64,000 bases of DNA, taken from positions 58,246,593-58,310,592 of the forward strand of contig OX419759.1 of NCBI GenBank assembly GCA_948567375.1, read 5' to 3'. The notes beneath the pieces are model-generated. The model had not been told where the DNA came from, searched no databases, and was given only the letters and a program-made list of their open reading frames with translations. The first letter of the stretch is position 1, and each line of letters begins with the position of its first letter. Below are positions 45,764 through 57,699 of the stretch, piece by piece. Source of the stretch: Lunularia cruciata (taxonomy: Eukaryota > Streptophyta > Marchantiopsida > Lunulariales > Lunulariaceae). Made by a program: the position numbers and the translations under genes.

Positions 45764-48207
45764 CTATAATGGATTAATTTCTGCTGTTATGAAACCTTTG
45801 AGAGCACCTGAAAACTCTTTTACCAGGGGTCTTTGACCCAGGAGTTGCATTATTTGATCGATAGGATTGGATATGTGGTTCTCGATATAATACAAATAAT
45901 CTATGTCTAAGCCATGAGGTACAAATAAATGTGGCGGACACATCTTATGGCCTTGGAGTGTGTATCCTTTCTTACTTTTGACGAGCACAAATTCCAGTCT
46001 GTCACCAGGCACAGCGTCTACTCCCAGGTATTGCAGTCTGTTCCTGTATTCCAACAGGGGTGTGTCCTGTTGGTATACAGCAACAATATTCTATGTATCC
46101 TTTTCCCAATATTCTAGTGATTACCAAGTCCTTTAGTGGGACTTTGTTATTTATCAGGAGTAAAAGTTCATGTTTAACAAATTTTATTATATCTTCGTAT
46201 GATGATGAGTTCATTATCATGTTTATCATGCAATGAGAACATGTTCTTTAGAAACAGACAGCTATCCCTTTTGGATACAACAAGTCCCTTGTATATCATC
46301 TTTTGTTCTCCTGCTACCAGTCCTATATACCTCTTTTGTGTTACTAAGAGAAATGTTCCAACTACACTCTCGAACTCTAGACTTACAGGAGCAGGAAACA
46401 CTTTTGACACATCATTAGATATAGATGTTGCAAGAAATTTGCAGGATTCGTAGTCCTTAGCAGCAGGTGATGTGAACATACAAGAATTTGTATCGCCATA
46501 CACAAGATCCACTAGATACTTGGATGATATGATATTCGCTGTCTTTGTTAGCATAAATCTGCCTACTGCTGTAGTTGACTCAGCTCCCTCTATAAATTGC
46601 AAATACGGAGAGTTACGAGTTCCAGGGGAGCCATAAGCAGATATTTAAAGCAGATTGTCGTCCCTCAAGAACTATCTTTTCTATGCCAGTAGCAGTGCTA
46701 AAGTGGGCCTTAATTTCCTTTCTTTTTACTATCAGTGTTCTCAAAAGAGAAGGTACTAGACCCAGGGGCTTTTTGACAAACTTGCAGACTCTTCCACCTG
46801 GTATGTATATTTCAAAACACGGTTGACTGTTTTCATTCCTAACAAATGTTGAATGGCATATATTATGACATTATCACAGAAGGATACAAACTTGAAAAGT
46901 CTGCGTAGAGCACCACTTATACAGTTCAGGAGTGGGATAGACACTAGCACCCTTGTACTCGAATTCTTCGAGCAGTGAGCTGGCCTTATCGAAAATTACA
47001 TTCTTATCATGACATTCTTTGTATAGTTGAGACTTTACTCTTATTTGGGGCCTCTCGTGTAGAGATCTCTAATCCTTGTTCTTACAACAGCTGACATCTC
47101 CGTAATGCTAATTCATACGTTCATGTTGTCGAACAGGGCAACAGTCAGTAAAGAGTCAGCTATACAATACTTTTCAATCGTTTCCATTGCTGTTCTATCT
47201 CCTATATCAAATAGCTTGAACACATCTTTGTATGAAAGGTCCACTTTCTTTTCTCCTATGAACTTTTCTGAGACAAAAGCAAAGACCATAACTCTGTAAT
47301 TTGTATCGTTTTGTAACGTACTGGTATACATCTACGACAGTGCGTCCCGGTACTCAAGTACTATATAGTCGTTGAATCCGTGCGCTGCACTGCTCCAATT
47401 TACAACTATTCTCTCAGTGTCCATATTGCTAACTCTGGATGCCGAGGGCAGACTAACAAGCTTTCTTATGAGTCTTGTGTCAATATACTTACAGTCAAAC
47501 ATGAAGATGTTATACCCTATTGTAACATCTGGATTTATCTCTTTGGTACGTAGAAAGTATATCTGTATGAGATCCTCTTCACTTGCAAGTGCTATTGTAT
47601 GAGCATCATAGATGTATATATCATAGTTTCAAATGTACAGAAGGTACCTCTTAGGGGTTTCTCCCATGAGATACCTTTGCGACACTATCGAAATTATAAA
47701 GACTTCATCTTTTTCCATACAAGGATCAGGCATGGCATTACTACGAGAGGAGTATACCTCTATATCCATGCTCATAGTTAGCGGTCTTGGTATATCTCTG
47801 CTATCTAAAGCTTGTATGGACTTCCAACTGCAAGTATACTCGAAATCTGCCGTACAACATCTGGTGACAAATGGAACAAATCCACATCCTCTTGTGAAAC
47901 AAAATTCTCAAAGAGAAATGCAAACTTTTCAGGACAAAAAGATGACCATTAAAGTAGCCCTTTTCCAGCTGTTTGTACCGACAAACATTCCCATGCCACT
48001 GTGTATCATGTTCGTCTTTCTTGTCAAATACATCTGATAGACGAATCCCATTTACGATCATTCCTGTGATACCCAACGAGTCGATAGCGGAATTTATAGC
48101 CTTTATACGATGGAGCGATTTATGCTGTATGCTTGACCTATCCCGGAAATCCAGCGAATAACATTATACACTCCTTGCTCATCGCTGTCTGAAGTAGTGT
48201 TTCCCAT
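45764..48207 (-). pseudogene. Family B DNA polymerase relic, giant-virus (NCLDV) type
   Basis: Read on the minus strand, all signature motifs occur in order. Exo I is MDIEVY (47769-47752). Exo II is GYNIFMFD (about 47518-47490). Exo III lies within EKYCIADS (47175-47152). Motif A is DFSSLYPSV (46901-46875). Motif B is represented by SAYGSPGTRN (about 46644-46605). Motif C is YGDTNS (46500-46483), where the second Asp of DTDS is Asn. The thumb follows (KRYIGL near 46340; PGDRLEF and DIDYLYYIENHISNPI at 46010-45840), ending at a stop at 45764. Family knowledge: this layout and the thumb are those of polymerase delta and the NCLDV enzymes, which replicate DNA with proofreading. No introns and no delta-type C-terminal Cys clusters are seen, so a viral source fits better. 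At least five frameshifts or stops break it. The start is uncertain; an ATG at 48207 is the best candidate. Confidence 0.88.
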
Positions 48208-48362
48208 ATTGCTATACAGATAGCATATGTCCTGATCACAATACTAGCAGCAAGCAAAGCAAACAAGCATTCGAAAAAAGAAATCGCTATAGGTTGTGTT
48301 CATAATATTGTTTCTTTAGATATTACAGAGTACAACCGTCTACACAACAGCAAATGAGGAAC

Positions 48363-49600
48363 AATGGCAAATCAGTCCATTGCGAAGTCCCTATCAGTCT
48401 CCTTGGAGCATCGTGCTCCAGACAAAAAGGAGATCTTACATAGGAAATGTCCCCTGTCTATAGATGGTGACTGTATAATGTAACCCCGATAGAATGGAAT
48501 TGCTACAAGTGTGCCTCTATTCTTTACCGTGGATCTAATGGTTACTACTATTGTGAATGCGGATCAGCTGCATCAGAGTCATACTCTTTTAGATGTAATG
48601 GCAAGTTTCATGGCGAAGACTTCATTATGCTTAGCAAACCGGTTGATAATCTTAAACTGGATCAGAAGTTTGCTGATCTTGAGACTAACGTTCTCCTATT
48701 GGGACCGACAGGAGTTGGTAAATCAACATTTATCAACGCACTTGCCAACTATCTGACGTTCGATACGCTTGAAGAGGCCCGGTAGAAACAAACCAGTAGC
48801 TCTGATATATTCTAAGATGATAATAACAACAGATGACTCTGAGGAAAAAAAAATTGTGATCGGAGATGATAGTACAAATGAAGGTGGAAGTGACAGGGAA
48901 ACAGGACAATAGTGCACTCGAAACTGCAAATCATATCCGTTGGCCATAGGGAACGAAAAGATATTGAGAATAATAGACACTCCCGGAATAGGAGATACCA
49001 GAGGGATTGATCAGGACAAGACGAATATTAAGAACATTCTTGCATACACATCTTAATATGATAGCATCAATGCTATTTGTATCCTCTTCAAGCCAGATGA
49101 GACCAGACTGAATGACTCCGTCTCTCAGGTACTGTATCATGGAACTCTTTGTACAGCTGGACAAAGACGCTGCTAAAAACCTAGTGTTCTGCTTTACAAA
49201 TACGCGAGGTACGTTGTACCGTTCCAAGAGCAACAAAGAAGCATATTGATCTGTTGCTGTCTGATATCAACAATGAAATGAACGATACCAACACTCTCAA
49301 GTTAAACAAATGCACCATGCATTGCTTTGACAGTGAATCGTTTATATTCCTGGGCATGTAGCCAGCATGGAATTAGCTTCAGTGAAGAGGATTCATATAA
49401 GGGTAGCTAGAGACAGTCAGTAGAAGAGTCCAGTCGTTTGATAGGCCATATTGCATCTCTTACCCCACCACCCTACTGACAAGATCCTATCGCTCAACAG
49501 CTTCAAGGAAATCCCCGTGCAGATGCAAGTACCTCTTGTTAAAATGACTGCAGCAATAGAAAGCAATACAAGCAAATAGAAGAAGAAAAAATCATAATCG
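48363..49600 (+). pseudogene. P-loop GTPase relic with N-terminal Cys-rich segment
   Basis: An open stretch (to a stop at 48782-48784) first shows paired cysteines, WNCYKC and YYYCECG (about 48495-48575), then CNGKFHG. The G1 loop GPTGVGKST follows at 48702-48728. After a stop, other frames show VIGDD (about 48858), DTPGIGDTRG (from 48976; G3), FCFTNTRGT (about 49187; G4-like) and CFDSESF (about 49326). This set resembles a TRAFAC-type GTPase family that I recall mainly from fungi and invertebrates, often uncharacterised; I cannot name it firmly. At least four stops or shifts make it a pseudogene. It points away from the polymerase, with about 150-290 bases between the starts. No introns are seen. 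It shares decay level and setting with the polymerase, so one insertion event is likely. Confidence 0.78.
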
Positions 49601-52600
49601 AACAAAGAAGTACCTCTTACGAGGAAAGTAAAAAGTACTCATGATACCTCGTGTACCTGATGTAGACCAAGTCCCTTATGCCGAGGGAGCAACATTTCCT
49701 CCAAATGCATCGACTCCAAGGTGTGGATCCACGAAAGACAGGAGCCTAAGAATTTTGGTCGTGGCGTCCATTGTCCAGTCTTTGCAATGTGTGCCGATAC
49801 CTGGACAACAGAGAATATTATTATATTCAAAGTCACGTTTCTGATCAGGTGGACACGGTGCTTCAGTGTTTCCACTGGGCGTATGCTGGGATTCCGTCAG
49901 CGAATACTCAGGGCATTAGGAACTTGGAGCTGTTGCCATGGATATTCTGATCATTGATATCTTTCCAATTCGCTGTCTCGTTGGGATGCGCTGCGAATGG
50001 CCTGCCACTGTGAATCTATGTACTGAAGATATAATCAGAATGTGGTACTTGTTCTTTTATCATAAAACCTCCACCTGATTGGACGGTGCTACTGACTGAG
50101 AAGGAAGAGGAAGTGGAAGAAGATTTAGAAACGAGGGTGGTGATCTCCTGAACTTGAGTGCTTACCATAAATAATGTAGGTTGGAGCTACTGCTTTAAGT
50201 TTACATGGGAAACCATTCACTACAACGTCTCCACCGTCCCCGATTTGTTACCTCACAACCAACAGCCAACCAGTGCAGAATTTCACACTTTGGAGCTCAG
50301 TCGACAGGAATCAAAGGGTTCAGATGCTGTGGTTCACGCTCGTCGATCACCATTTGATCCATACACAGTTTTTTCTTTCCCAAGGTCAAGAACTCAGCCG
50401 CATAATCTTGGATCGTAGCCTTGTAGATGGATTCATCGTCATTCGTAGACTGTAGCAGTTGCGTAAAACTGAAAACTGGGGCATGAATATACATCAATTG
50501 GGGTACAGAACCTTTTGTTGCACATATCACCATTCGTTAACATTTTTTAATATGAACTCCATTGGATTATGTGTATCACGTGCTTGACCTAATACAAAAT
50601 TGCCCTGTTGATGTTCTGTTGATGTTATGTGACTATATCGATAGATTTGCTAGCAGTTGGCTTGCCATTTGGGGAGAATGGCTAAGGTATTCATTATTTT
50701 CATTAAGGATCTGTTGTTTCAACACGAATGAGAATAATTCCAAATACATATTATTCTTCTAATGGATTTATATCGAGGTTTGTGAGATATCACAGACTGC
50801 AGCAAAAAGATACGTTGACTCATCAAATCAAGAGAACACCGGTGGGTTTTCTCCCGTAGGTTGTGCAGCCTAGCATACTTTTATGCCTCGTTGCTCTCAT
50901 AAGTTCGGACCTAGATCATGTGATTTAATTGCACATACGATAGCCTCCGTCCTTGATTGTCGAAACCTCTTTTTTCAACTTCTTTTTTTTTTCAACTCTC
51001 ACGTTATCTGAGCTCTGATGTACCACCCTAATTCCTGCAGGTTGCACTTATGGAAAAGGATAAAGTCATCTTCATATCGTTCTTAACAGAACCTCCACAA
51101 CCAACGAACATGAGAAAGGCAAAACACAATATAAGCTGCCTATACCTGAATCGTCGAGTGGTTGCGGATCGATTTCATATACCAATATGACTTAGGATCT
51201 TAAGATAGTGTCAGGAAATTGTAATGCGCCAATTCCCTCTTGGTTCCAGTACTATGATGCATTTCTACTCCAAAAGTAAACGTAGCTGACTCTGGACCTC
51301 TTGCAATGGACTTACAGCTATAAGTAAAATCTAGTGCTCGTCTTATGCACATGGGGTAACACTTCTTCAGACTGCCAGCTTAAGTGTGTGCGTACCTACG
51401 TCCAAGGAAAAAAAATAGCAGCGTTGGAGGTAAAATTACTGATCTATGAACAGGAAACAGTTAAGTGTTTCGCTCTGCTGGCCAGGTGAAAAATGCTTTA
51501 CGCACATTCGTGCTACCTTGTGTATTTCTGGCAGTGCAGATATTCTGACTTCTTTCTCCCTGTCGAAATTGATAGCGTCTTATCTCGCAATTGACAAGAC
51601 AATTTCATTGCGAGTTGATTAAAACGGGGTTAAAGTTCTCCGCATATCCGATTATAAATGAAGATTCTGGTGAACCTGCCATGACCCTCCAATAGCAGGT
51701 CAAATAAGCACGAAACAATAATGCATCTGCAGCTTTATCCTCAGTCTTCCATAGAGACAAACACTGATCTCCACCACGTTTTGGATAAGGAAACGAAACG
51801 CGTCATAGTCCCATGATAGCACGAGTGTCAAAACAGTCAAAAGAGTCGAATCTTTAATTTAACACCGTGCACGCAGAGTGACTTAAGCTCTGCACGCGTG
51901 AGTAACAGTTGAACTTGATGTCGTAAATTGTTGTTTCCTAGTTTAAGAGTTTCATATTGTCGGTGACAACAGCTTCGGTCAGCGCGGTCGCAGATGCATT
52001 CCAGCAGGAAGAATAATAGTGATCTTCGTTAGACAGTGGCGTACGAAGCTACAACTACTTCGGCTGTAAAGGGATCAAGGTAGTCTACATTATCAGTAAT
52101 CCGCCAGAGAACCTTCTCCACTAAGAATGTAATCTGCAATCATTTTACTTCCCATCTGTACACATTACTGCGGGAAATGTCCTGTAACTATAGTAGAGTA
52201 CTGCTCTCTTCTAGGCCTGAAAAGCGAAAGCTTCTATCACTGTCAGAACTCTTGTAACTTCACACACAGACACAGAAGATGCCAAAATCATATTCATGAC
52301 TCACACGAGATGCCGTCGGGACCCGAGACATGATTAATGCCGTTAGAAAGATAAGTTGTCGTGCTCAATAGAAATGAATTATCAGAATTCTGAAGTCCTT
52401 TCCCTGGCAATTCTTCATCTCCGCTTCCCCTAACGTACCAAAGCAGATCAAGGGAACGACTCAGCAAACCACAGTAGATAACAAAGAGCGCTCTTGATAC
52501 GTCGAAGTTCATACTTCGATGTATCAAGTGAATTCTTAGCGAATGGATAAGACATAGAGAAACTGTTGAGATTCTTCGTTTCTGGCTTTGGAACTTCTCA

Positions 52601-54118
52601 TTTTCTTGCTTCATGCTTTGCTGTCGAGACCTTAAAACCCTTACTGTATCTCTTCCTGTGGATTCCTCGTTATGTCACATAACTTCAAGTTGCATCCAGA
52701 AGAGAATCAGTACCTATCCAAATCAACCTAGTATGTACTACTGGAGAGGATCAACAAATCATGTTTTGGAAAAGGTATGTGATCGTGACAATGAATCCGG
52801 ACCAATACTAATTAGTATGCTCTATGTTTTAATAAGCCCAGCAATCTTTACATATGTCGAGAATCTGTAATCAAGAATCCGAAGTGAAAGGAAGTGAATT
52901 TATCCATTTCAAATGTTGTCTTTGACAACTACTAGACAAAATGAAACTTGAGCCTCAAACTTCTATGCAGCAGTTATTCATACTCGCAACATCGTTATGC
53001 GAGGTTAGGAAACACTCTAACTATTATACCTACCCCCGACATTGCAATTCAATTGACGTTACTGGTAACAGTTTTGATTTGAATCCAAGATTACTATTCA
53101 ATGACATTCTGAGTTGTTTTGATTATGTTGGTCTTCTACGAAGTTGGACGAACGAGACTAATTTTGACTTTATTTTCTGAGCTGATTTGCCTGTTTCTAA
53201 ACGTTGCTTTTTATTCAGAAAGGCAGTCATGGCTCAATAAATTACTTTTCATCCTAAGAAGTTCTCTATCATGGCCAGTGCCGTGTATGGATTGTAGTGC
53301 AAATAAAAAGAAGACACTATCATGAGTATACGGTGACTGTTTTAGAAAAGATATATCTAACAAAATGCTTTCAGATTATCATGAGTAAACTCCATTCAAT
53401 ACTCTATTTCTTTGACCTCTTCTTTTTCTGTCTTGCCATGATATCATATTTTACCTTTAACATTGACTCTTCATTGACAAGTTCATGTTCTTTAAGCTCC
53501 TGTTCGATCCAGAACTCCTTGTTGCCGTTAAGATTTCTAAGTCCAGTGTATGGACTAATATGTTTATATAATCAATCTACGACGTTCGTGCTCAGGAATA
53601 TTCTAGACATGAAATAGTATGGCCTGAATCTATAAATAAACCATCCGACTGTTTTTGGTTACTCGAGGAGATCATTGCCTATAAAAATACGACTTTGATA
53701 GAGCTTCTAGTATGTAATCCACGACCGCGAAATTCAATATTTTATAAAAGAAAACAGAACAAGGATTAATGATTTCATAATGGAGGCCACCCCCATGACC
53801 GAGTATTAGTAAGTTAATCTTCAATGAGGGATCAAAGTAGACATCATACTACTTCACCAGAAAGTCACATGATCCACGGGAGGAAGATTTCTATGAGACA
53901 CTTACTTTGAAGGAAATTAGAATCCCAGAAATGGTCACAATCTCAAAGCTAAAAAGGAAAATTATGAATTAAATAAATCAAATTAAGAACTTGGGCTGAA
54001 AGGATGTGAGTGAATAGACAAGACCAATAATTGTAGCTAGCTGTTATAATACTCTTTTCTGTAATGAATGTGGATTGAACTAATTGAATTCGATTTTTTA
54101 GGTTACTTTCTACCAAAA
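49600..54118. other. Unassigned; no gene supported
   Basis: Open frames here are short (up to about 106 codons at 52294-52614 minus and 53297-53617 plus) and I recognise no domain in any. One 78-codon minus-strand frame at 50533-50297 (KATIQDYAAEFLTLGKKKL) looks protein-like but unidentified. The stretch is not repeated elsewhere in the window. It could hold further decayed viral genes or host non-coding DNA; I cannot tell. Confidence 0.4.
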
Positions 54119-54143
54119 TATATATATATATATATATATATAT
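54117..54143. repeat. (AT)n microsatellite
   Basis: About 13 uninterrupted AT units, followed by CAACCCAC. Confidence 0.95.
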
Positions 54144-54310
54144 CAACCCACATTAATTAGGCATACACGTTAATGAAAAATCAAAATGACGCATTTCCAT
54201 ATTACTAGCGAGACAGATACTACAATTCATTTATACAAGTAAAGAGAGAATATATTGTTGGTAAAAGAAATTTAAGATTTTAATTTTATTCTTATTCACT
54301 CTTTCTCCAG

Positions 54311-54400
54311 TTACTGGATTTGAAATTGAGCAGAGCCTCCGAGATAGGTTCAAGCAAACAATTACAAGAATATTTCAAGAAAATTCTGAACGTCCTATAG
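54311..54400 (+). other. Possible isolated exon, unknown
   Basis: A pyrimidine tract ending TTTCTCCAG precedes, and GTACCT follows, a 90-base stretch. One frame reads TGFEIEQSLRDRF, then TITRIFQENSERPIG, which has the look of a helical protein. No neighbouring exon is identified, and similar chance cases are expected in this much sequence. Confidence 0.2.
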
Positions 54401-55287
54401 GTACCTCACACAATATTCTTTCATTCGTACTATCATTTTGGGAGTTCCTGTACAATTTTAAAATATCTCTTGAGAAAGGGGCCCTCTGTATTTACAATTA
54501 TTAATATTTAATATACTCGAACTTTCCTCGAGGCTTTCATTAGTGTGAACCACACTAATTAAATATACAAACCAATTAAACATTCATACTTAAGCGAGTG
54601 TAACTGGAAGTGTACATATGGTCAATGTAAATTGTAAAGAAGCAAACAATGATAAGATTCGAAAGAAGATTGGATGGATGAAAATCAAGCACAGGTCAGT
54701 TAATGTGAACAGAACCTGATATCCTTGCAAAAACATGTACACTAACCGTGCTATACCCAATCTGTCAACTGCAAGGAGATTACAACTCATATTTTGAACT
54801 ACCACTGTTCCTCAAATTGAGAACTAGAAATTATTGAGATTGGAAACCATATGGATACGATTCATAGTTATTGTCGCCCAGATACATGCTTGAGATTCCA
54901 TGTAACTTAAAACTACATTATGGAAATTCAGCATTTCCTTTTTCTCCTCGAATTGGGTTTTGTATCGGATAGCTTTCTGAACTGTATCTGCAGAATCGCA
55001 TACTTGATACAGGTTGTGCCTTCTAGGACCACTAAAGGCCAATTTCGTCCAACTTGAAGCACAAACTCTGAATGGTTAAAGCTGAAACCAAACAGAGATT
55101 CGCAGTGTTACAGTACAGATTCTGGATATGGGAAGCGCACGTTTAAAACCACCTGTGTAGTATTCGGTCACCGACCATACCTGTGCTCTGCTAGAGCTAT
55201 CCTCAAAATTCATCACATCTCGATAGAATCTCCCCCCTTTGGTTCGATAACCCTCTGTACCTGCTGCAGTAGTCCGATGTACGCCAA
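54401..55287. other. No recognisable gene; upstream region of the phosphatase
   Basis: Short open frames on the minus strand (71-72 codons) lack recognisable domains. The right end probably belongs to the regulatory region of the acid phosphatase gene. Confidence 0.4.
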
Positions 55288-55321
55288 TTTCGTGGTAGGA
55301 CCGAATGGTCCTACCACGAAA
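55288..55321. promoter_or_regulatory. Perfect palindrome, 15-bp arms
   Basis: TTTCGTGGTAGGACC (55288-55302) and GGTCCTACCACGAAA (55307-55321) are exact reverse complements around GAAT. It lies about 110 bases before the TATA box of the acid phosphatase gene. It could be a dimeric transcription-factor site or the remnant of a short hairpin element. No second copy was seen in the window. Confidence 0.85.
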
Positions 55322-55398
55322 CTTTTCTTTTTCTTCTTTCGGGACGCCCTATCGAGTTGGAACACGCATGATACTTTCGATCATGCTAAAGATGATGG

Positions 55399-55410
55399 TG
55401 TATAAATATC
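55399..55410 (+). promoter_or_regulatory. TATA box of the acid phosphatase gene
   Basis: GTATAAATAT (about 55400-55409) is a good plant TATA box, about 230 bases before the start codon. Transcription would then start near 55435, giving a 5' leader of about 200 bases. Confidence 0.6.
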
Positions 55411-55634
55411 AGACGCCCGGACGTTTTACGGTATTGAAAGTCGGACAGGGCGAGTTTATGAGCAGGTCAACCACGGGGAGGATATAATGGGTAGTAAATA
55501 AAATTATCGTGCTCGCAGTCTCTCGAGAGCGACACCAATCAGTTGCGCTGACAGTAGAAGCTCCAAGGATTTGCAGTTGAGAAATTGCCGAAGTGAGGGA
55601 CGTACAATTCTGGATATATTTGGCGAGTAGTGAA

Positions 55635-57377
55635 ATGAGGAACTTCTTGTTGCTGTGTTTGTTGCTGAGTTGTTGCATTCAGAGCTCATTTGCTCGGGTG
55701 GGGCCCAAGGAGACGAGGCAGTACTGCGATGCTTGGATGAAGAATGTTGAAGCTCACAACATCCGGAACTGGAGACTTAATCCATCCGAGTGCTTTCCAT
55801 TCATCAAGAAGTACATGGAGAAAGGCCAATACTTCGTAAGCTCTTCGTCACCTTCTAATTGCAGATTATCTGTACCTAGCTGTTCTGATTTGGAGACGTA
55901 TATGTACTTTTTCCAAAGACATCCGAGTCGATGGAATTACAACTCATACAATACTCTGGACGGAAAATTTTCAGCCAGAAACTTCTCATCAGAATCAACA
56001 TTGAAAATTCTCCTGTTGAACTTTTCCCACATCTCTGCAACTCAATGCATCTGCTATGACTCGATTTTGATTGCCAGTTCCATACTCAGCACATTGCGTG
56101 GACTCCCTACATCGCATGGCTGGTCTTTGTCAATTCGCCTGTTGTTCAATGCCAAATCAACTAAATTTGTTCTAGGACAGCGGGCTGTGCGCTTGTGGGA
56201 TCTTACTCCTGCCGTACCTCTAATAGCATACATATTTTAAGACGAAAAATTTGAAACTAGAGCAGCTTCAGACCAGCTCTAGGTTGGTAACTTCTGGTGT
56301 GTGCACAGCGTTGTTTGTATGAATTTTCATCCTAGCTGTGGTAACTTCATTCCAGAGCTTCGTTGTTTTACAGATAGACCTGAAGGTAGCTGTGAATGCA
56401 ACGTACGACTACTTGAAAACCATCAAAACTGATGGTCATGCTGCAGTCATGTTCGATATTGACGAAACTCTTCTGTCCACTGCTGAGTATCAAGCTCTTT
56501 CCAATTACGGGTAAGAACACGTTGTCCGGGGAGAAGAATTTTATCGAATGAAACTCACAACTGGATTATATTTGAGACGTTTGGATATGAATTTGAGATT
56601 GATGTAAGTAACGTCTAGATGGTGAACATGATGGTGAACATTTCTGTGATTCTGAATGTTCAGTGTCAATACTGGTTTGCAGAAGCATCCCGTTCAATTC
56701 AACAGCTTTCGACGCATACGTGGACTTATCTAGCTCTCCAGCTCTTAAGGAATCGCTTGCTTTATATAATAAGCTAAAAGCTGATGGGTGGAAACTGATC
56801 ATAATCACCGGAAGAAACGAGGAATTACGACCAGCCACAGCGAAGAATCTACAATTTGCTGGGTACTACGACTACGACGAGCTGATTTTGAGGTAAGAAA
56901 CTGACCGTTAAGTGATCCTTCATAAAGTGGTTTCTCCAGTCGTAAGGATGAAGAGTTCAAGGTGCTGTCTCTTGAAGATATTTGACAAAACCTCCCATCT
57001 CGTTTCAATCTTCAATCCCTCTGGAACCTACTGTAGATTCGGAGAGTGAATTGAGTGACAAACCATTGGTGCAAAATCTGCCGCTGTGTAAATTAATCTT
57101 CGCTGGAAAATAGGAGTTTGAAAATAACTGGAAACTCTCTAACCAGACTCGATACGCTCGATACTCGATACACATGAATCACACTGTTCCTTATGTCAGG
57201 GCGCCGGAACAAAAGGGGCTCACAGCTGGAGTCTACAAGTCCATTGCACGAATGAAACTGGAACAGGAGAAAGGTTACGTCTTCAAGAGCTGCGTTGGTG
57301 ACCAATTCAGCGACTGTGAAGGTGAAGCCAAGGGTGACCAGACCTTCAAGTACCCCAACCCAATGTATTATGTCTGA
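55635..57377 (+). CDS. Class B (HAD) acid phosphatase, vegetative storage protein-like
   Basis: Four exons join without stops: 55635-55835, 56374-56510, 56683-56892 and 57200-57377. All have GT/AG ends (GTAAGC, GTAAGA, GTAAGA donors) and matching phases, giving 241 residues. The start at 55635 is chosen because a hydrophobic signal peptide (FLLLCLLLSCC) follows at once. The mature part begins with CDAWMKNVEAHNIRNW, typical of plant family members. Motif I of the HAD fold is intact (FDIDET, exon 2), as is motif II (ITGRNEELRPATAKN, exon 3). Exon 4 has VGDQFSDCEG and ends NPMYYV, the usual C-terminus. Family knowledge: these secreted or vacuolar enzymes remove phosphate from monoesters at acid pH; some relatives are storage proteins lacking catalysis, but here both Asp of DIDET are present. 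It is the best preserved gene in the window, with its own TATA and poly(A) signals. The physiological substrate cannot be read from sequence. Confidence 0.95.
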
Positions 57378-57497
57378 TGAGCTTCAATCTCAGTATTGAG
57401 CAAGACACTCAGCCCTTCATTAGAATAACTTTTGCAAATTAAGGGCAATTGCTGGTCAGTGTTCCAAACTATCCCATGTTCTCTTTCCATTGTTGCA

Positions 57498-57503
57498 AAT
57501 AAA
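57498..57503 (+). terminator. Polyadenylation signal of the acid phosphatase gene
   Basis: AATAAA lies about 120 bases after the stop codon, at the expected distance in plants. Confidence 0.55.
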
Positions 57504-57699
57504 ACTTCTATCCTGTACAACAGAGAAAGACTGATGAATCATCGGCCGGGAGCTGATTGGATCTTCCAATTGCAATGTCCAATGTCAAGCATGATTGCAT
57601 AAGCTCTTGTGTGACAGACCAACTTAACCGGCACATATTTGACAATTACAGGTCAGCTTATTTCAGCTTGCAATTGTCTCTGTAGCTGCATTCAAAAAA

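Noticed and set aside
45764-48207. Host polymerase delta pseudogene as the source of the polymerase relic
   Set aside because: Not fully excluded; set aside because no introns or C-terminal Cys clusters are seen and a non-plant GTPase lies next to it. A tree would decide.
55593-55634. Upstream start extending the acid phosphatase by 14 residues
   Set aside because: The Met at 55635 directly precedes the signal peptide; the upstream residues are polar and not family-like.
55836-56240. Continuation of phosphatase exon 1 as an open frame
   Set aside because: The GTAAGC donor at 55836 and the exact in-phase join to exon 2 restore the family sequence; the read-through has no similarity to it.
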